DNA from: Marmoricola sp. URHB0036
Lineage (GTDB): Bacteria > Actinomycetota > Actinomycetes > Propionibacteriales > Nocardioidaceae
Assembly (NCBI RefSeq): GCF_000426045.1
Contig: NZ_AUEP01000010.1
Coordinates: 124,001-188,000 of the forward strand
Length of the DNA stretch: 64,000 nucleotides
Reading direction: 5' to 3'
Positions 16,979 to 24,372 of the stretch are shown in pieces. The number at the start of each line of letters is the position of its first letter. Within the stretch, counting starts at the first letter, position 1. The notes under the pieces are model-generated. The model was not told the origin of the DNA, did no database searches, and was given only the letters and a program-made list of their open reading frames with translations. The position numbers and the translations under genes are program-made.

Positions 16979-18484
16979 TCAGCGGACGTAGCGGGGGGTC
17001 CACACCTGGCCGGAGGGCGTACGACGGGTCGAGGTCGCGCCCACGATCAGCAGACACTTCATGTCGATCGACTCTGCGTCCAGCTCCGCCAGCGTGGTGA
17101 CCGTGAGCGACTCCTCCTCGCGGCCGACGTCACGACCGACCACCACCACGGTGTCGGCCGGCCGGTGCTCGAGCAGCAGCTTCTGGGCCGCCACCATCTG
17201 CTCGGTCCGCGATCGCGAGGCCGGGTTGTAGATCGCCAGCACGAGGTCGGCCTCGGCCACCGCCCGCAGCCGCTTCTCGACCACCGCCCACGGCTTGAGC
17301 CGGTCGGACAGCGAGACCACCGCGAAGTCGGCACCGATGGGGGCGCCGGCCCGCGCCGCCACCGCCTGCACCGCGCTGAGGCCGGGCAGCACCCGCACGC
17401 TCACCGAGGAGTACGCCGGTTCGGCAGCCGCCTCGAACACCGCGGACGCCATCCCGAAGACACCGGCGTCACCGCCCGAGACCACCGCCACCTTCTCGCC
17501 CCGGCTCGCCAGGTCGAGGGCGAACCGCGCCCGGTCGACCTCGACGGTGTTGCCCGAGGCGTGTCGGGTCAGACCGGCCCGTTGCGGGACGCGGTTGACG
17601 TAGGGGCCGTAGCCGACGACGTGGTCGACCTGCTCGAGCGCCGCCGAGACCTCGGGGGTGATCCACTCGTCCGGACCGGGGCCGAGGCCCACGACGAGGA
17701 GCTCGGCGACCTGGCTGGCGGGAGCGGCTTCCGGCAGCGATGCCCGACGTCCGCCCGGCTCCTCGTGCACCGAGTCGCCCGGCACCACTATCAGCGAGAA
17801 GTACGGCACCGTCGCCGGATCGACCTCGGCCACCGGCAGCCACCGCTCCGAGGGCATCGAGGCCCGCTCGACGTACATCGCGTGCTCCAGACGACCGGCC
17901 TGCTCCAGCGCCGAACGTACGGCGGGGAAGGTGCGGCCCAGCTTCATGATGATCGCCCCGTCGGTGTCGGCCAGCCGGCGCGCGAGCTCGGGCTCGGGGA
18001 GCGTGCCGGGCAGCACCGTCAGCACGTCGGTCTGCCGCACCAGCGGCGACGCCACGGCGGCTGTCGCTGCGGTGAAGGCCGGCACGCCGGGAACGACCTC
18101 GGTGGGGAAGCGCGGGGCGAGCCGGTCGTGCATGTACATGAACGACCCGTAGAACAGCGGGTCCCCCTCGGCCAGGAGTACGACGGTCCGACCGGCCTCG
18201 AGGTGCACCGCGAGCCGCGATGCCGACTCCTCGTAGAACTCGGCCATCGCACCGGCGTAGCCACCCGGATGGTCGGTCGCACCGGTCGTCACCGGGTAGC
18301 GCAGCTCCTCCTCGACCACCCCGGAGGGGATCAGCGAGGCAGCGATGCGACGCGCGTTCGACTCCTTGCCCACCCCGGCGTGGTAGGCGATCACGTCGGC
18401 CGAAGCGATCAGCCGCGCGGCCTTGAGGGTGACCAGCTCGGGGTCGCCGGGACCGAGGCCGACGCCGTAGAACCGTCCGTTCAT
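16979..18484 (-). CDS. cobI: CobI-CobJ fusion: precorrin-2 C20-methyltransferase + precorrin-3B C17-methyltransferase
   Basis: The product is 501 aa. Residues 1-240 are CobI-like ('FYGVGLGPGDPELVTLKA', 'LLAEGDPLFYGSFMYMHDRL', 'VVPGVPAFTAATA'), adding the C-20 methyl to precorrin-2. Residues 250-501 are CobJ-like ('LLVVGLGPGPDEWITPE', 'VVGYGPYVNRV', 'VVSGGDAGVFGMASAVFE', 'VLPGLSAVQAVAARAGAP'), methylating C-17 with ring contraction. This fusion is common in actinobacteria. The ATG at 18484 (MNGRFYG) overlaps the cobH stop (ATGA). It is the last gene of cobG-cobH-cobIJ. Confidence 0.95.
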   Translation of the reverse strand: MNGRFYGVGLGPGDPELVTLKAARLIASADVIAYHAGVGKESNARRIAASLIPSGVVEEELRYPVTTGATDHPGGYAGAMAEFYEESASRLAVHLEAGRTVVLLAEGDPLFYGSFMYMHDRLAPRFPTEVVPGVPAFTAATAAVASPLVRQTDVLTVLPGTLPEPELARRLADTDGAIIMKLGRTFPAVRSALEQAGRLEHAMYVERASMPSERWLPVAEVDPATVPYFSLIVVPGDSVHEEPGGRRASLPEAAPASQVAELLVVGLGPGPDEWITPEVSAALEQVDHVVGYGPYVNRVPQRAGLTRHASGNTVEVDRARFALDLASRGEKVAVVSGGDAGVFGMASAVFEAAAEPAYSSVSVRVLPGLSAVQAVAARAGAPIGADFAVVSLSDRLKPWAVVEKRLRAVAEADLVLAIYNPASRSRTEQMVAAQKLLLEHRPADTVVVVGRDVGREEESLTVTTLAELDAESIDMKCLLIVGATSTRRTPSGQVWTPRYVR

Positions 18485-19146
18485 TCCGCCTCCTGGGCGA
18501 GCGCGTTCACGGCCGACGATGCCATTGCCGAGCCGCCGCGGCGACCCCTGACGGTGACGAAGGGGACGTCGACGCCGTGCTCGTCCGCGAGTGCGACCAA
18601 GGCGTCCTTCGACTCGGCGGCGCCGATGAACCCGACCGGGCAGCCGATGATCGCTGCCGGCCGGGGAGCGCCAGCGATCAGCATCTCCATCAGGTGGAAC
18701 AGTGCGGTCGGGGCGTTGCCGATCGCGACGACGGCCCCCTCGAGGTGCGGCTCCCACAGCGAGACGGCGGCAGCCGTGCGCGTCGTACCCCACGCCTTCG
18801 CGAGGTCGGGCACCCGCTCGTCCCGCAGGAAGCAGCGCACCTCGTTGTCGGCCGGGAGCCGTCCGGCGGTGATTCCCATCGCGACCATGTGGGCGTCGCA
18901 CAGGATGTCGGCACCACTCCTCAGCGCAACGCGCGCGGCCGGGACGAGCCGGGGGTGGAAGACGAGGTCGGGCACGAGGTCGACCTGTCCACTGCCGTGC
19001 ACCATCCGCACGGCGACCTTCTCGGCGTCGGCCGGCACGAGGTCGAGCGACGCCTCACGACGGATGGTGGCGAACGACTCGACGTAGATGGCCGGGCCGT
19101 CCGCGATGTAGTCGTAGCGCCGCGCCGGCTGCTCGATCCCCGTCAC
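18481..19146 (-). CDS. cobH: Precorrin-8X methylmutase CobH
   Basis: CobH moves the methyl group from C-11 to C-12 of precorrin-8X to give hydrogenobyrinic acid. The product is 221 aa with 'VRMVHGSGQVDLV', which carries the catalytic histidine, and 'DILCDAHMVAMGI', 'AAAVSLWEPHLEGAVVAIGN', 'LFHLMEMLIAG' and 'AAIIGCPVGFIGAAESKDAL'. The start is a GTG overlapping the cobG stop, and its own stop overlaps cobIJ. Length and motifs are normal. Confidence 0.95.
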   Translation of the reverse strand: MTGIEQPARRYDYIADGPAIYVESFATIRREASLDLVPADAEKVAVRMVHGSGQVDLVPDLVFHPRLVPAARVALRSGADILCDAHMVAMGITAGRLPADNEVRCFLRDERVPDLAKAWGTTRTAAAVSLWEPHLEGAVVAIGNAPTALFHLMEMLIAGAPRPAAIIGCPVGFIGAAESKDALVALADEHGVDVPFVTVRGRRGGSAMASSAVNALAQEAE

Positions 19147-20006
19147 TGGTCCTCCTCACCCTCCGGAACGAGGACACCGTGCCACGGCGTCACCACCAGC
19201 TCGGCGTGCGGGGCCAGTCGTCGCAGTGCCGGGGGGTCGAGGACACCGCGGGGTACGGCGACGTGGGTGCCGCCCTCGACGACGCCGTGGGGCAACGGGG
19301 GGCAGCCGTCCGGCGTCCGCGGATCGGCGTCGACAGCGGGGACCAACGGCTCGGCGAGCTCCTCGACGTGCCACGGCGCATCGGCCCCGCCCCCACGTAC
19401 GACGAGGAACCGGCGGGCCAGCTCGACCAGCGCGCCGGCCGCCTCGTCGAGGGGTACGACGGGACCCCGGCCCTCTCCGACCCGCAGCTGGGCCGACGTG
19501 TTGTCGAGGGCGACGAGTCCGAGGTCGCAGCTGCGCTCGACCAGGTCGCCGCGGCCGTCGTCGAGCACGAACAGGAAGCGCCCGGGCAGCGACGCCAGCG
19601 CCTCGTCGTCGCACAGCAACCGGTCGAGCTCGCTCGCCACCGTCCTCAGGTCGGTGCGTCCACCGGCCAACCCGGTCTGCGGGGAGACCATCACGTTGCG
19701 GACCAGCTCGTGGCTCCGCGAGGGCAGCAGCCCGGTGGCGGCGATCGCCTCGACGACCTCGCTGGGGAGCCCGTCGCCGTGGGTCGGCATCGCGCGCAGC
19801 TGCAGGTTGGCCCGCCTGGTCAGGTGCACGTCGCCGTCGCCGAACCTGCCGGCCACCTCGCCGAGCGCTGCCAGCGACGTACCCGGGATCCGGCCGCCGA
19901 CCAGTCGCAGGCGCACCAGTCCGCCGTCGCCGGCCGGCCACGGCCGGAAGACGCCGGGGCAGCGGTCGCGGCGGGAGCGCAGCGGATGAACGGTGGAGGA
20001 CGGCAC
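19143..20006 (-). CDS. cobG: CobG-like precorrin-3B synthase, short form lacking the C-terminal cysteine motif
   Basis: CobG is an oxygen-using, sulfite-reductase-like Fe-S protein that hydroxylates precorrin-3A at C-20 and forms the gamma-lactone. The N-terminus has the family 'RCPGVFRPWPAGDGGLVRLR' and 'HLTRRANLQLRAMP', and a central 'RNVMVSPQTGL'. At 287 aa it is well short of typical CobG (about 360-460). It stops at 'ELVVTPWHGVLVP', just where relatives continue into the segment holding the C-x(n)-C ligands of the [4Fe-4S] cluster. The remaining cysteines are scattered and do not form that motif. The GTG of cobH overlaps the stop, so the short end looks settled rather than a recent frameshift. 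The GTG start is supported by a GAAGG upstream. Confidence 0.85.
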   Translation of the reverse strand: MPSSTVHPLRSRRDRCPGVFRPWPAGDGGLVRLRLVGGRIPGTSLAALGEVAGRFGDGDVHLTRRANLQLRAMPTHGDGLPSEVVEAIAATGLLPSRSHELVRNVMVSPQTGLAGGRTDLRTVASELDRLLCDDEALASLPGRFLFVLDDGRGDLVERSCDLGLVALDNTSAQLRVGEGRGPVVPLDEAAGALVELARRFLVVRGGGADAPWHVEELAEPLVPAVDADPRTPDGCPPLPHGVVEGGTHVAVPRGVLDPPALRRLAPHAELVVTPWHGVLVPEGEEDQ

Positions 20007-20077
20007 GATCGCCTTCTACGGCTGGGAGACCGCCGCAGGCTACCAAGCAGCTTCGCGCTGCACGGCACGGAGGACGC

Positions 20078-20869
20078 TCAGAGGTCGCGCCAGCCGACCG
20101 CGTCGTCGTGCCCGTGAGCCGCCATCAGGCTGAGGCCGCCGTCCACGGTCAGCGACGCCCCGGTGACGTACGCCGACCGCGGTGAGGCCAGGAAGCCGAC
20201 GAGCGCGGCCACCTCGTGCACGTGACCGGGGCGGCCGAGCGGGTTCCCGGGGCGGTCCTCGTGGTAGGCCGCCGACTCGTCCATGCCGGTCATCTCGGTG
20301 GAGATCTCGCCGGGCGCGACCGAGTTGACGGTGATGGAGTGCTCACCGAGCTCGAGAGCCAGCACCTTGGTCAGCATGCCGAGACCGGCCTTGGCCGAGC
20401 AGTACGCCGAAGCCCCGAGCCGGGGCACGTGCTCGTGGACGCTGGTGATGTTGATGATCCGGCCACCCTGGCCGGCCGCGATCATCCGCCGCGCTGCCTG
20501 CCGGGCACACAGGAACGGCCCGTCGAGGTCGGTCGCCAGGACCTCGCGCCACCTCTCGAAGGAGAGCTCCGTGGCGCGCTCGCTGTGACCTGTGCCGGCC
20601 ACGTTGACGAGGACACCGAGTCCGCCGAGCTGGTCGGCCAGCCGGTCGACGACGTCGCCCGCGTCGGGAGCGGATGCGTCGAACGGCTCGACGTACGCCC
20701 GCTGGCCGCGCTCCTCGACGGCGGTCGCGGTCTCACTCACCCCTTCGGCATCGCTGTGCCGGGTCAGGCCGACGTCGAAGCCCTCGGTGGCCAGCAAGGT
20801 CGCCACCGCCTGCCCGATGCCGGAGTCGCTGCCGGTCACCACCGCCAGTCGTGGGAACGCGCCAGTCAT
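20078..20869 (-). CDS. SDR-family oxidoreductase (glucose-dehydrogenase-like)
   Basis: This is a classical short-chain dehydrogenase/reductase of 263 aa. The Rossmann motif 'VVTGSDSGIGQAVATLLA' lies at residues 9-26, 'LVNVAGTGHSE' near 87, the catalytic tyrosine and lysine in 'SAYCSAKAG' (S/Y-x3-K arrangement) and 'VNSVAPGEISTEMTG' after it. The sequence is closest in style to glucose 1-dehydrogenase-like SDRs, but the substrate cannot be told. The ATG at 20869 has a strong GAGGAGGACCAC ahead of it. It is not obviously part of the cobalamin operon, although cobG begins 71 bp downstream on the same strand. Confidence 0.85.
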   Translation of the reverse strand: MTGAFPRLAVVTGSDSGIGQAVATLLATEGFDVGLTRHSDAEGVSETATAVEERGQRAYVEPFDASAPDAGDVVDRLADQLGGLGVLVNVAGTGHSERATELSFERWREVLATDLDGPFLCARQAARRMIAAGQGGRIINITSVHEHVPRLGASAYCSAKAGLGMLTKVLALELGEHSITVNSVAPGEISTEMTGMDESAAYHEDRPGNPLGRPGHVHEVAALVGFLASPRSAYVTGASLTVDGGLSLMAAHGHDDAVGWRDL

Positions 20870-20933
20870 GTGGTCCTCCTCGTCGTCGCCGCTGCGTCCT
20901 CGTACCCGCTCGCGCCGTGATGATGAGGCTGCG

Positions 20934-21761
20934 TCAGCGCTGCTCGCGCGGGCACCACCACGTCGTACGGCTCCCGACCGTGGCGCGCCGCAGCTCGCTC
21001 CCGCAGCGCGGGCAGTGGCCATCCGGGCGCCGGTGCTCGACGATCTCTCCTGCGCCGACGCCGCCGTGCCGGATCGCACGCCTGATCGCCCGGCGCAGCT
21101 GGCGGCGCAGCGCGTCGAGCTCGTCGGGGGACAGCTCGCGCGCCGGGCGACGCGGGTCGAGCCCGCTCTGCCAGAGTGCCTCGTCGGCGAGCAGGTTGCC
21201 CACGCCGGCCAGGGTCGACTGGTCGAGGAGCCTGGCCTTCACCGGGGCCGTGCCCCGGCCGACCCGCTCCCGGAACTCGCCGCGGTCGATCTCACCGGCG
21301 TCCGGTCCCAGCGCGTCGAGATCGGGGTCGAGCCGGATCCGGCCGAGCCGACGTGGGTCGAGGAGTCGCAGCTGCCCACCGTCGGCGAACTGCAGGGCGA
21401 ACCGGGACCAGGTGTCGCGGCGTGACGCCGACCCAGGTCGTCCGGGCAGGGCGTCCCCGCCCTCGTCGGGCTCGGCGTCGTGAGGCCCGTCGACCACGAT
21501 GCGCCCGCTCATGCCGAGGTGGATCGACAGCAGCGGGCCTTCACCCCGTCGCGACCTGATGCCGGAGGTCTCGCACCACATCAGCTTGCCCCGTCGGTGG
21601 ACGGCCAGCAGCCGGCGCTCCCGGAGTGCGTCCTCGATCTCACCCGGCCGGTGCGGGCGGCACACGTAGGTGTCGGAGTCGTCGACGGCGACGATGCGTC
21701 GGTCGAGCGCGGACCGCTCGATCACCTGGCGGGCTGACTCAACCTCGGGCAGCTCCGGCAT
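20934..21761 (-). CDS. Fpg/Nei-family DNA glycosylase with degenerate zinc finger
   Basis: This 275-aa base-excision repair enzyme has the invariant N-terminus 'PELPEVE' with the catalytic Pro-1 and Glu-2. The beta-hairpin lysine lies in 'HRRGKLMW', the helix-two-turn-helix asparagine in 'LAGVGNLLADEALW', and a C-terminal zinc-finger region. The zinc finger reads CPRC, then 16 residues, then 'CPREQR', so the fourth expected cysteine is replaced by Glu. This C-x2-C-x16-C-x2-E pattern is unusual. The ATG at 21761 gives the required mature N-terminus. Whether it acts on 8-oxoguanine (Fpg) or oxidised pyrimidines (Nei) is not decided by sequence alone. Confidence 0.88.
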   Translation of the reverse strand: MPELPEVESARQVIERSALDRRIVAVDDSDTYVCRPHRPGEIEDALRERRLLAVHRRGKLMWCETSGIRSRRGEGPLLSIHLGMSGRIVVDGPHDAEPDEGGDALPGRPGSASRRDTWSRFALQFADGGQLRLLDPRRLGRIRLDPDLDALGPDAGEIDRGEFRERVGRGTAPVKARLLDQSTLAGVGNLLADEALWQSGLDPRRPARELSPDELDALRRQLRRAIRRAIRHGGVGAGEIVEHRRPDGHCPRCGSELRRATVGSRTTWWCPREQR

Positions 21762-21879
21762 TGGCCCACTGTGCCCAGTGGCACCCGTGGCATGCCTGTG
21801 CCCGGTTCCTCGCCCGATTGGGGTGAGGAAGGCCGTCGTACGCCCGACCACGATGGCGGGTACGACGAGAGGAGCCATC

Positions 21880-22248
21880 GTGATCAAGGTCGTCGAGGAC
21901 ATGCCCCTCGGCACGATCGGGCTCGAGGCGAGCGGGAAGGTCACCGACGACGACTACCGCGACGTGCTCGTGCCGGCCGTCGAGGCGGCGCTCGAGCACG
22001 GCAAGGTCAGGTTGCTCTACGTGCTCGACGAGAAGTCGTCCTACTCGCCGGGTGCGATGTGGGCGGACAGCAAGCTGTGGTTCAAGGACCTCAAGGGCTG
22101 GGAGCGCGTCGCGATCGTCTCCGACGCCGACTGGCTCGAGCACGCCGTCAAGGCCTTCGGCTGGATGATGCCGGGCGAGGTCAGGGTGTTCGAGTCCGAC
22201 GACGTGCGGGACGCCAAGGCGTGGCTGGTCGGGATCGACGATGACTGA
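21880..22248 (+). CDS. SpoIIAA-like / STAS-fold protein
   Basis: The product is 122 aa and resembles the SpoIIAA-like family (DUF3478), small soluble proteins with a STAS-type fold. It has the pattern 'VIEDMP.GT.GLEASGKVTDDDY', followed by 'LLYVLDEKSSYSPGAMWAD', 'WFKDLKGWERVAIVSDADWL' and 'MPGEVRVFESDDVRDAKAWL'. The GTG at 21880 is preceded by GAGAGGAG at a good distance and is preferred over an ATG at 21853. The gene is divergent from the glycosylase. The function is not known for this family beyond possible lipid or regulatory binding. Confidence 0.8.
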   Translation: MIKVVEDMPLGTIGLEASGKVTDDDYRDVLVPAVEAALEHGKVRLLYVLDEKSSYSPGAMWADSKLWFKDLKGWERVAIVSDADWLEHAVKAFGWMMPGEVRVFESDDVRDAKAWLVGIDDD

Positions 22249-22269
22249 CCGAGGGCACGGGATCGTCGG

Positions 22270-22644
22270 TCAGCGGTAGCGGAACCCGTCCATGAACCGT
22301 CGGAAGAGCCCGCCCTTGATCGGCAGGGCCGGCGCGGGTGGCGGCGCGGTGGACTTCTGCGTCGCGATCGGCTGGTCGTAGTCGGTGCGCACGATGGCGT
22401 CGATGATCTGTTCCTCGGTGTAGCTGTCCGAGCCGGGGATCTCGGGGACGAATCCCACGAGCATGCCGTTGCGCATCACCTGCGCCTCGAGCGAGGCGGT
22501 GTCGTCGGAGTCCCACGTCGCCTCTCGCCCGTCGGGGAGCGTGATGTTGATCCCGAACTGGTGCACGCCCACCCGGGCCAGGTCGGCTTCGGTGCCGCGC
22601 TCGCGCAGGGCATCGACGACGCGGCGAGCCTTCATCTCCTCCAT
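22270..22644 (-). CDS. Conserved hypothetical protein
   Basis: The product is 124 aa with no recognised enzyme motif. The N-terminal half has the pattern 'VVDALRERGTEADLARVGVHQFGINITLPDGREATWDS', which looks like a small alpha/beta domain. The C-terminal part is Pro/Ala-rich ('KSTAPPPAPALP') and ends in a basic 'FRRFMDGFRYR'. The start is either the ATG at 22644 or the ATG three codons later, because an AGGAG lies between them. It is convergent with the STAS-like gene, with 21 bp between stops. It is soluble, and no function can be assigned. Confidence 0.7.
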   Translation of the reverse strand: MEEMKARRVVDALRERGTEADLARVGVHQFGINITLPDGREATWDSDDTASLEAQVMRNGMLVGFVPEIPGSDSYTEEQIIDAIVRTDYDQPIATQKSTAPPPAPALPIKGGLFRRFMDGFRYR

Positions 22645-22704
22645 GCCTCTGGAGCGTACCGACCGTGCGGTCAGCGACCCTTGCTCCTCGACCACCGGAC
22701 AAGC

Positions 22705-22744
22705 AGAGAACCCGCCGGCCCGGACACGGGCCAACGGGTTCTCT
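22705..22744 (-). terminator. Hairpin terminator downstream of tRNA-Phe
   Basis: AGAGAACCCG (22705-22714) pairs with CGGGTTCTCT (22735-22744), and an inner GGCCCG/CGGGCC stem extends it. It lies a few bases past the 3' end of the leftward tRNA-Phe and is placed to end its transcript. Confidence 0.8.
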
Positions 22745-22749
22745 CGCGG

Positions 22750-22823
22750 TGGGCAGGGGCGGGGTCGAACCGCCGACCTTCCACTTTTCAGGCGGACGCT
22801 CGTACCAACTGAGCTACCTGCCC
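22750..22823 (-). tRNA. tRNA-Phe (GAA)
   Basis: The minus strand folds as a full cloverleaf. The acceptor GGGCAGG pairs with CCTGCCC, the D-arm contains AGCTCAGTTGGTA, the anticodon stem TCCGC/GTGGA closes the loop CTGAAAA with anticodon GAA, and the T-arm has the GTTCGACC loop. The discriminator is A and no CCA is encoded. A terminator hairpin follows. Confidence 0.96.
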
Positions 22824-22899
22824 GCACCGCTCTCCGGATCCCTCCGGAGACGTCGCGGAACTCTACCGGATGCACCGAGGGCCACGAAAACGCGGATGG

Positions 22900-23412
22900 T
22901 CACGCAATCGTCGAGCTGATCTCGACCAGGTGGGATCCCCACTCGCGGGCACGCTCGAGCTCGCCGGGCACGAGCGGCCCGGCCGTCCCGGAGACGTAGA
23001 AGTCCTCGGTCGCGACGAGGTGTCCGAGGTCGTGCCGCTGGACAGACTTCGCGGCGGCCTTGGCGGCTGAACCCGCGAACCGCCGTCCCTTCAGCACCTT
23101 GGTGTCGAACGTCGCGACGTCGATGGCCTCCCCGACGGCGGCCTCACCGAGCCACTCACGGAGGCCGCGAGCGGAGTGACCGGCGGGAGCGCCCTGCTCC
23201 ACCGCACCCTCGCGTGTCCGCTGCCGGGACATGGACAGGGCATGCGTCGGACCTCCGAGCACCACCAGGCTCACGCCGTCGGGCACGGTCGACGGCGCGT
23301 CCTGCACGTCCAGGACCGTGCACTCCGCGCCGATCCCGGCGGCCACGGCTTCTGCCACCGCGCGCGTGTTGCCCCACATCGACTCGACGATCACCAGTGC
23401 GTTCGTGTTCAT
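22900..23412 (-). CDS. Flavodoxin-like domain protein
   Basis: The product is 170 aa. It starts 'NALVIVESMWGNTRAVAEAVAAGI', where 'ESMWGNT' is the phosphate-binding loop of flavodoxin-type FMN proteins. 'LVVLGGPTHALSMSR' fits the second FMN loop, and 'FDTKVLKGRRFAGSAAKAAAKSV' follows. This is the flavodoxin type often found as a lone gene in actinobacteria. Its redox partner is not visible here. The ATG at 23412 is chosen over an upstream ATG because the alignment of the N-terminal strand begins there. It is divergent from the next gene. Confidence 0.82.
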   Translation of the reverse strand: MNTNALVIVESMWGNTRAVAEAVAAGIGAECTVLDVQDAPSTVPDGVSLVVLGGPTHALSMSRQRTREGAVEQGAPAGHSARGLREWLGEAAVGEAIDVATFDTKVLKGRRFAGSAAKAAAKSVQRHDLGHLVATEDFYVSGTAGPLVPGELERAREWGSHLVEISSTIA

Positions 23413-23519
23413 GGTCCCAGCGTGGCGCTGCCTGTTCGCCCGGGTGCAGGGTCGATGGTCACCGAGCGAAAGGAACAACGGCACTTCTGGTCCGTGAGCT
23501 CACACCGCATCGTGTGGAC

Positions 23520-24149
23520 ATGGCCGACGTGCGGATCGAGCTGTACTGGCTGCCGGTGGGAGCCGGTGAGCCGACGGGACTCGTGCGACTCTCCGGCCGC
23601 GCCTACGAGGCAGCCAGTGCGCGACTGGAGAGACGTCCGTCCCGCCCGCTGTTCCACTCGGCGCTCCGGGTGTTCGTCGACGACGCCGAGTTCGTGGTCG
23701 AGATGGCACCGGTGTGGGCATCGGACCTGCGTGATCGCGGCGTCGTGGCCGAGGGAGCCGTCGGCCGGCCGTGGCTCGGTCGCTCCCGCTGGTTTCGCTA
23801 CGAGATCCGCTGTTGGCGAGGCGGCGTGATCCCCGATCGGGCGTACGCCGTCGGAGGCCCGGTCCGGATCGACACCGACCCGGCGCGGGTCGAGCGCTTC
23901 CTGCGGGCCGTCCGGCGATTCCCCACCGCGACCTGGGGCCGGGACGAGCAACGCGCGGGCGAGATGTGGAACTCCAACTCGCTGGTGTCCTGGGCCCTGT
24001 CGGTCAGCGGGCACGACCTGTCCGACGTCGTGCCGCCCATGGGCGGCCGGGCACCGGGTTGGGCCGCCGGGATGGCCGTGGCCGCGAGGGACGTGGCCGC
24101 TAGGGACGTGGCCGCTAGGGACGTGGGGTCCGCTCCCGCAGCCAGCTGA
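23520..24149 (+). CDS. Conserved hypothetical protein with C-terminal AARDV repeats
   Basis: The product is 209 aa with no recognised domain. The core has 'RIELYWLPVGAGEPTGLVRLSG' at the start and a conserved-looking 'GEMWNSNSLVSWALSVSGHDL' followed by 'GRAPGW' near the end. This pattern is seen in uncharacterised actinobacterial proteins, and no catalytic function is assigned. The C-terminus carries three copies of 'AARDV', encoded by a 15-bp tandem repeat at 24081-24125. Its 3' end overlaps the convergent small gene at 24115 by 35 bp. Confidence 0.68.
   Translation: MADVRIELYWLPVGAGEPTGLVRLSGRAYEAASARLERRPSRPLFHSALRVFVDDAEFVVEMAPVWASDLRDRGVVAEGAVGRPWLGRSRWFRYEIRCWRGGVIPDRAYAVGGPVRIDTDPARVERFLRAVRRFPTATWGRDEQRAGEMWNSNSLVSWALSVSGHDLSDVVPPMGGRAPGWAAGMAVAARDVAARDVAARDVGSAPAAS
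24081..24125 (+). repeat. 15-bp tandem repeat, three copies
   Basis: The unit GCCGCTAGGGACGTG is present three times; the first copy has one change (GCCGCGAGGGACGTG). It encodes AARDV x3 at the C-terminus of the rightward gene. On the minus strand the CTA in the third copy gives the TAG stop of the convergent gene at 24115. Loss or gain of a unit would keep both frames open. Confidence 0.9.
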
Positions 24150-24372
24150 GTGTCCCGGCCTCGACCCCGCGCAGCTTCGGAGTGGCCGCCACCGGGGCGA
24201 CGAACAGCTTGGCGTCCTCCGACAGCGCCCACTTCAGCTCGTGGAAGACCCGCGACAACGTGTCGCTGCTGTCGATGAGGAGCAGGCCGGGTGCGGCGAC
24301 CCGGACCTCCGTCCACGGACCGGGGAGGTGGGGCTCGGGGAGCTCGGAGACCCAGGCGACGTAGACCGTCAC
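24115..24372 (-). CDS. Small hypothetical protein
   Basis: The product is 85 aa and unrecognised. It is soluble, beginning 'VTVYVAWVSELPEPHLPG' and containing 'LLLIDSSDTLSRVFHELKWAL'. The GTG start at 24372 overlaps the stop of the upstream oxidoreductase (GTGA), which supports a real, co-translated gene. Its stop lies in the tandem repeat of the convergent gene. Confidence 0.6.
   Translation of the reverse strand: MTVYVAWVSELPEPHLPGPWTEVRVAAPGLLLIDSSDTLSRVFHELKWALSEDAKLFVAPVAATPKLRGVEAGTLSWLRERTPRP

Noticed and set aside
16979-18484. Two separate genes cobI and cobJ
   Set aside because: The frame is open across both domains with no stop, start signal or ribosome site at the junction near residue 245, so it is a fusion.
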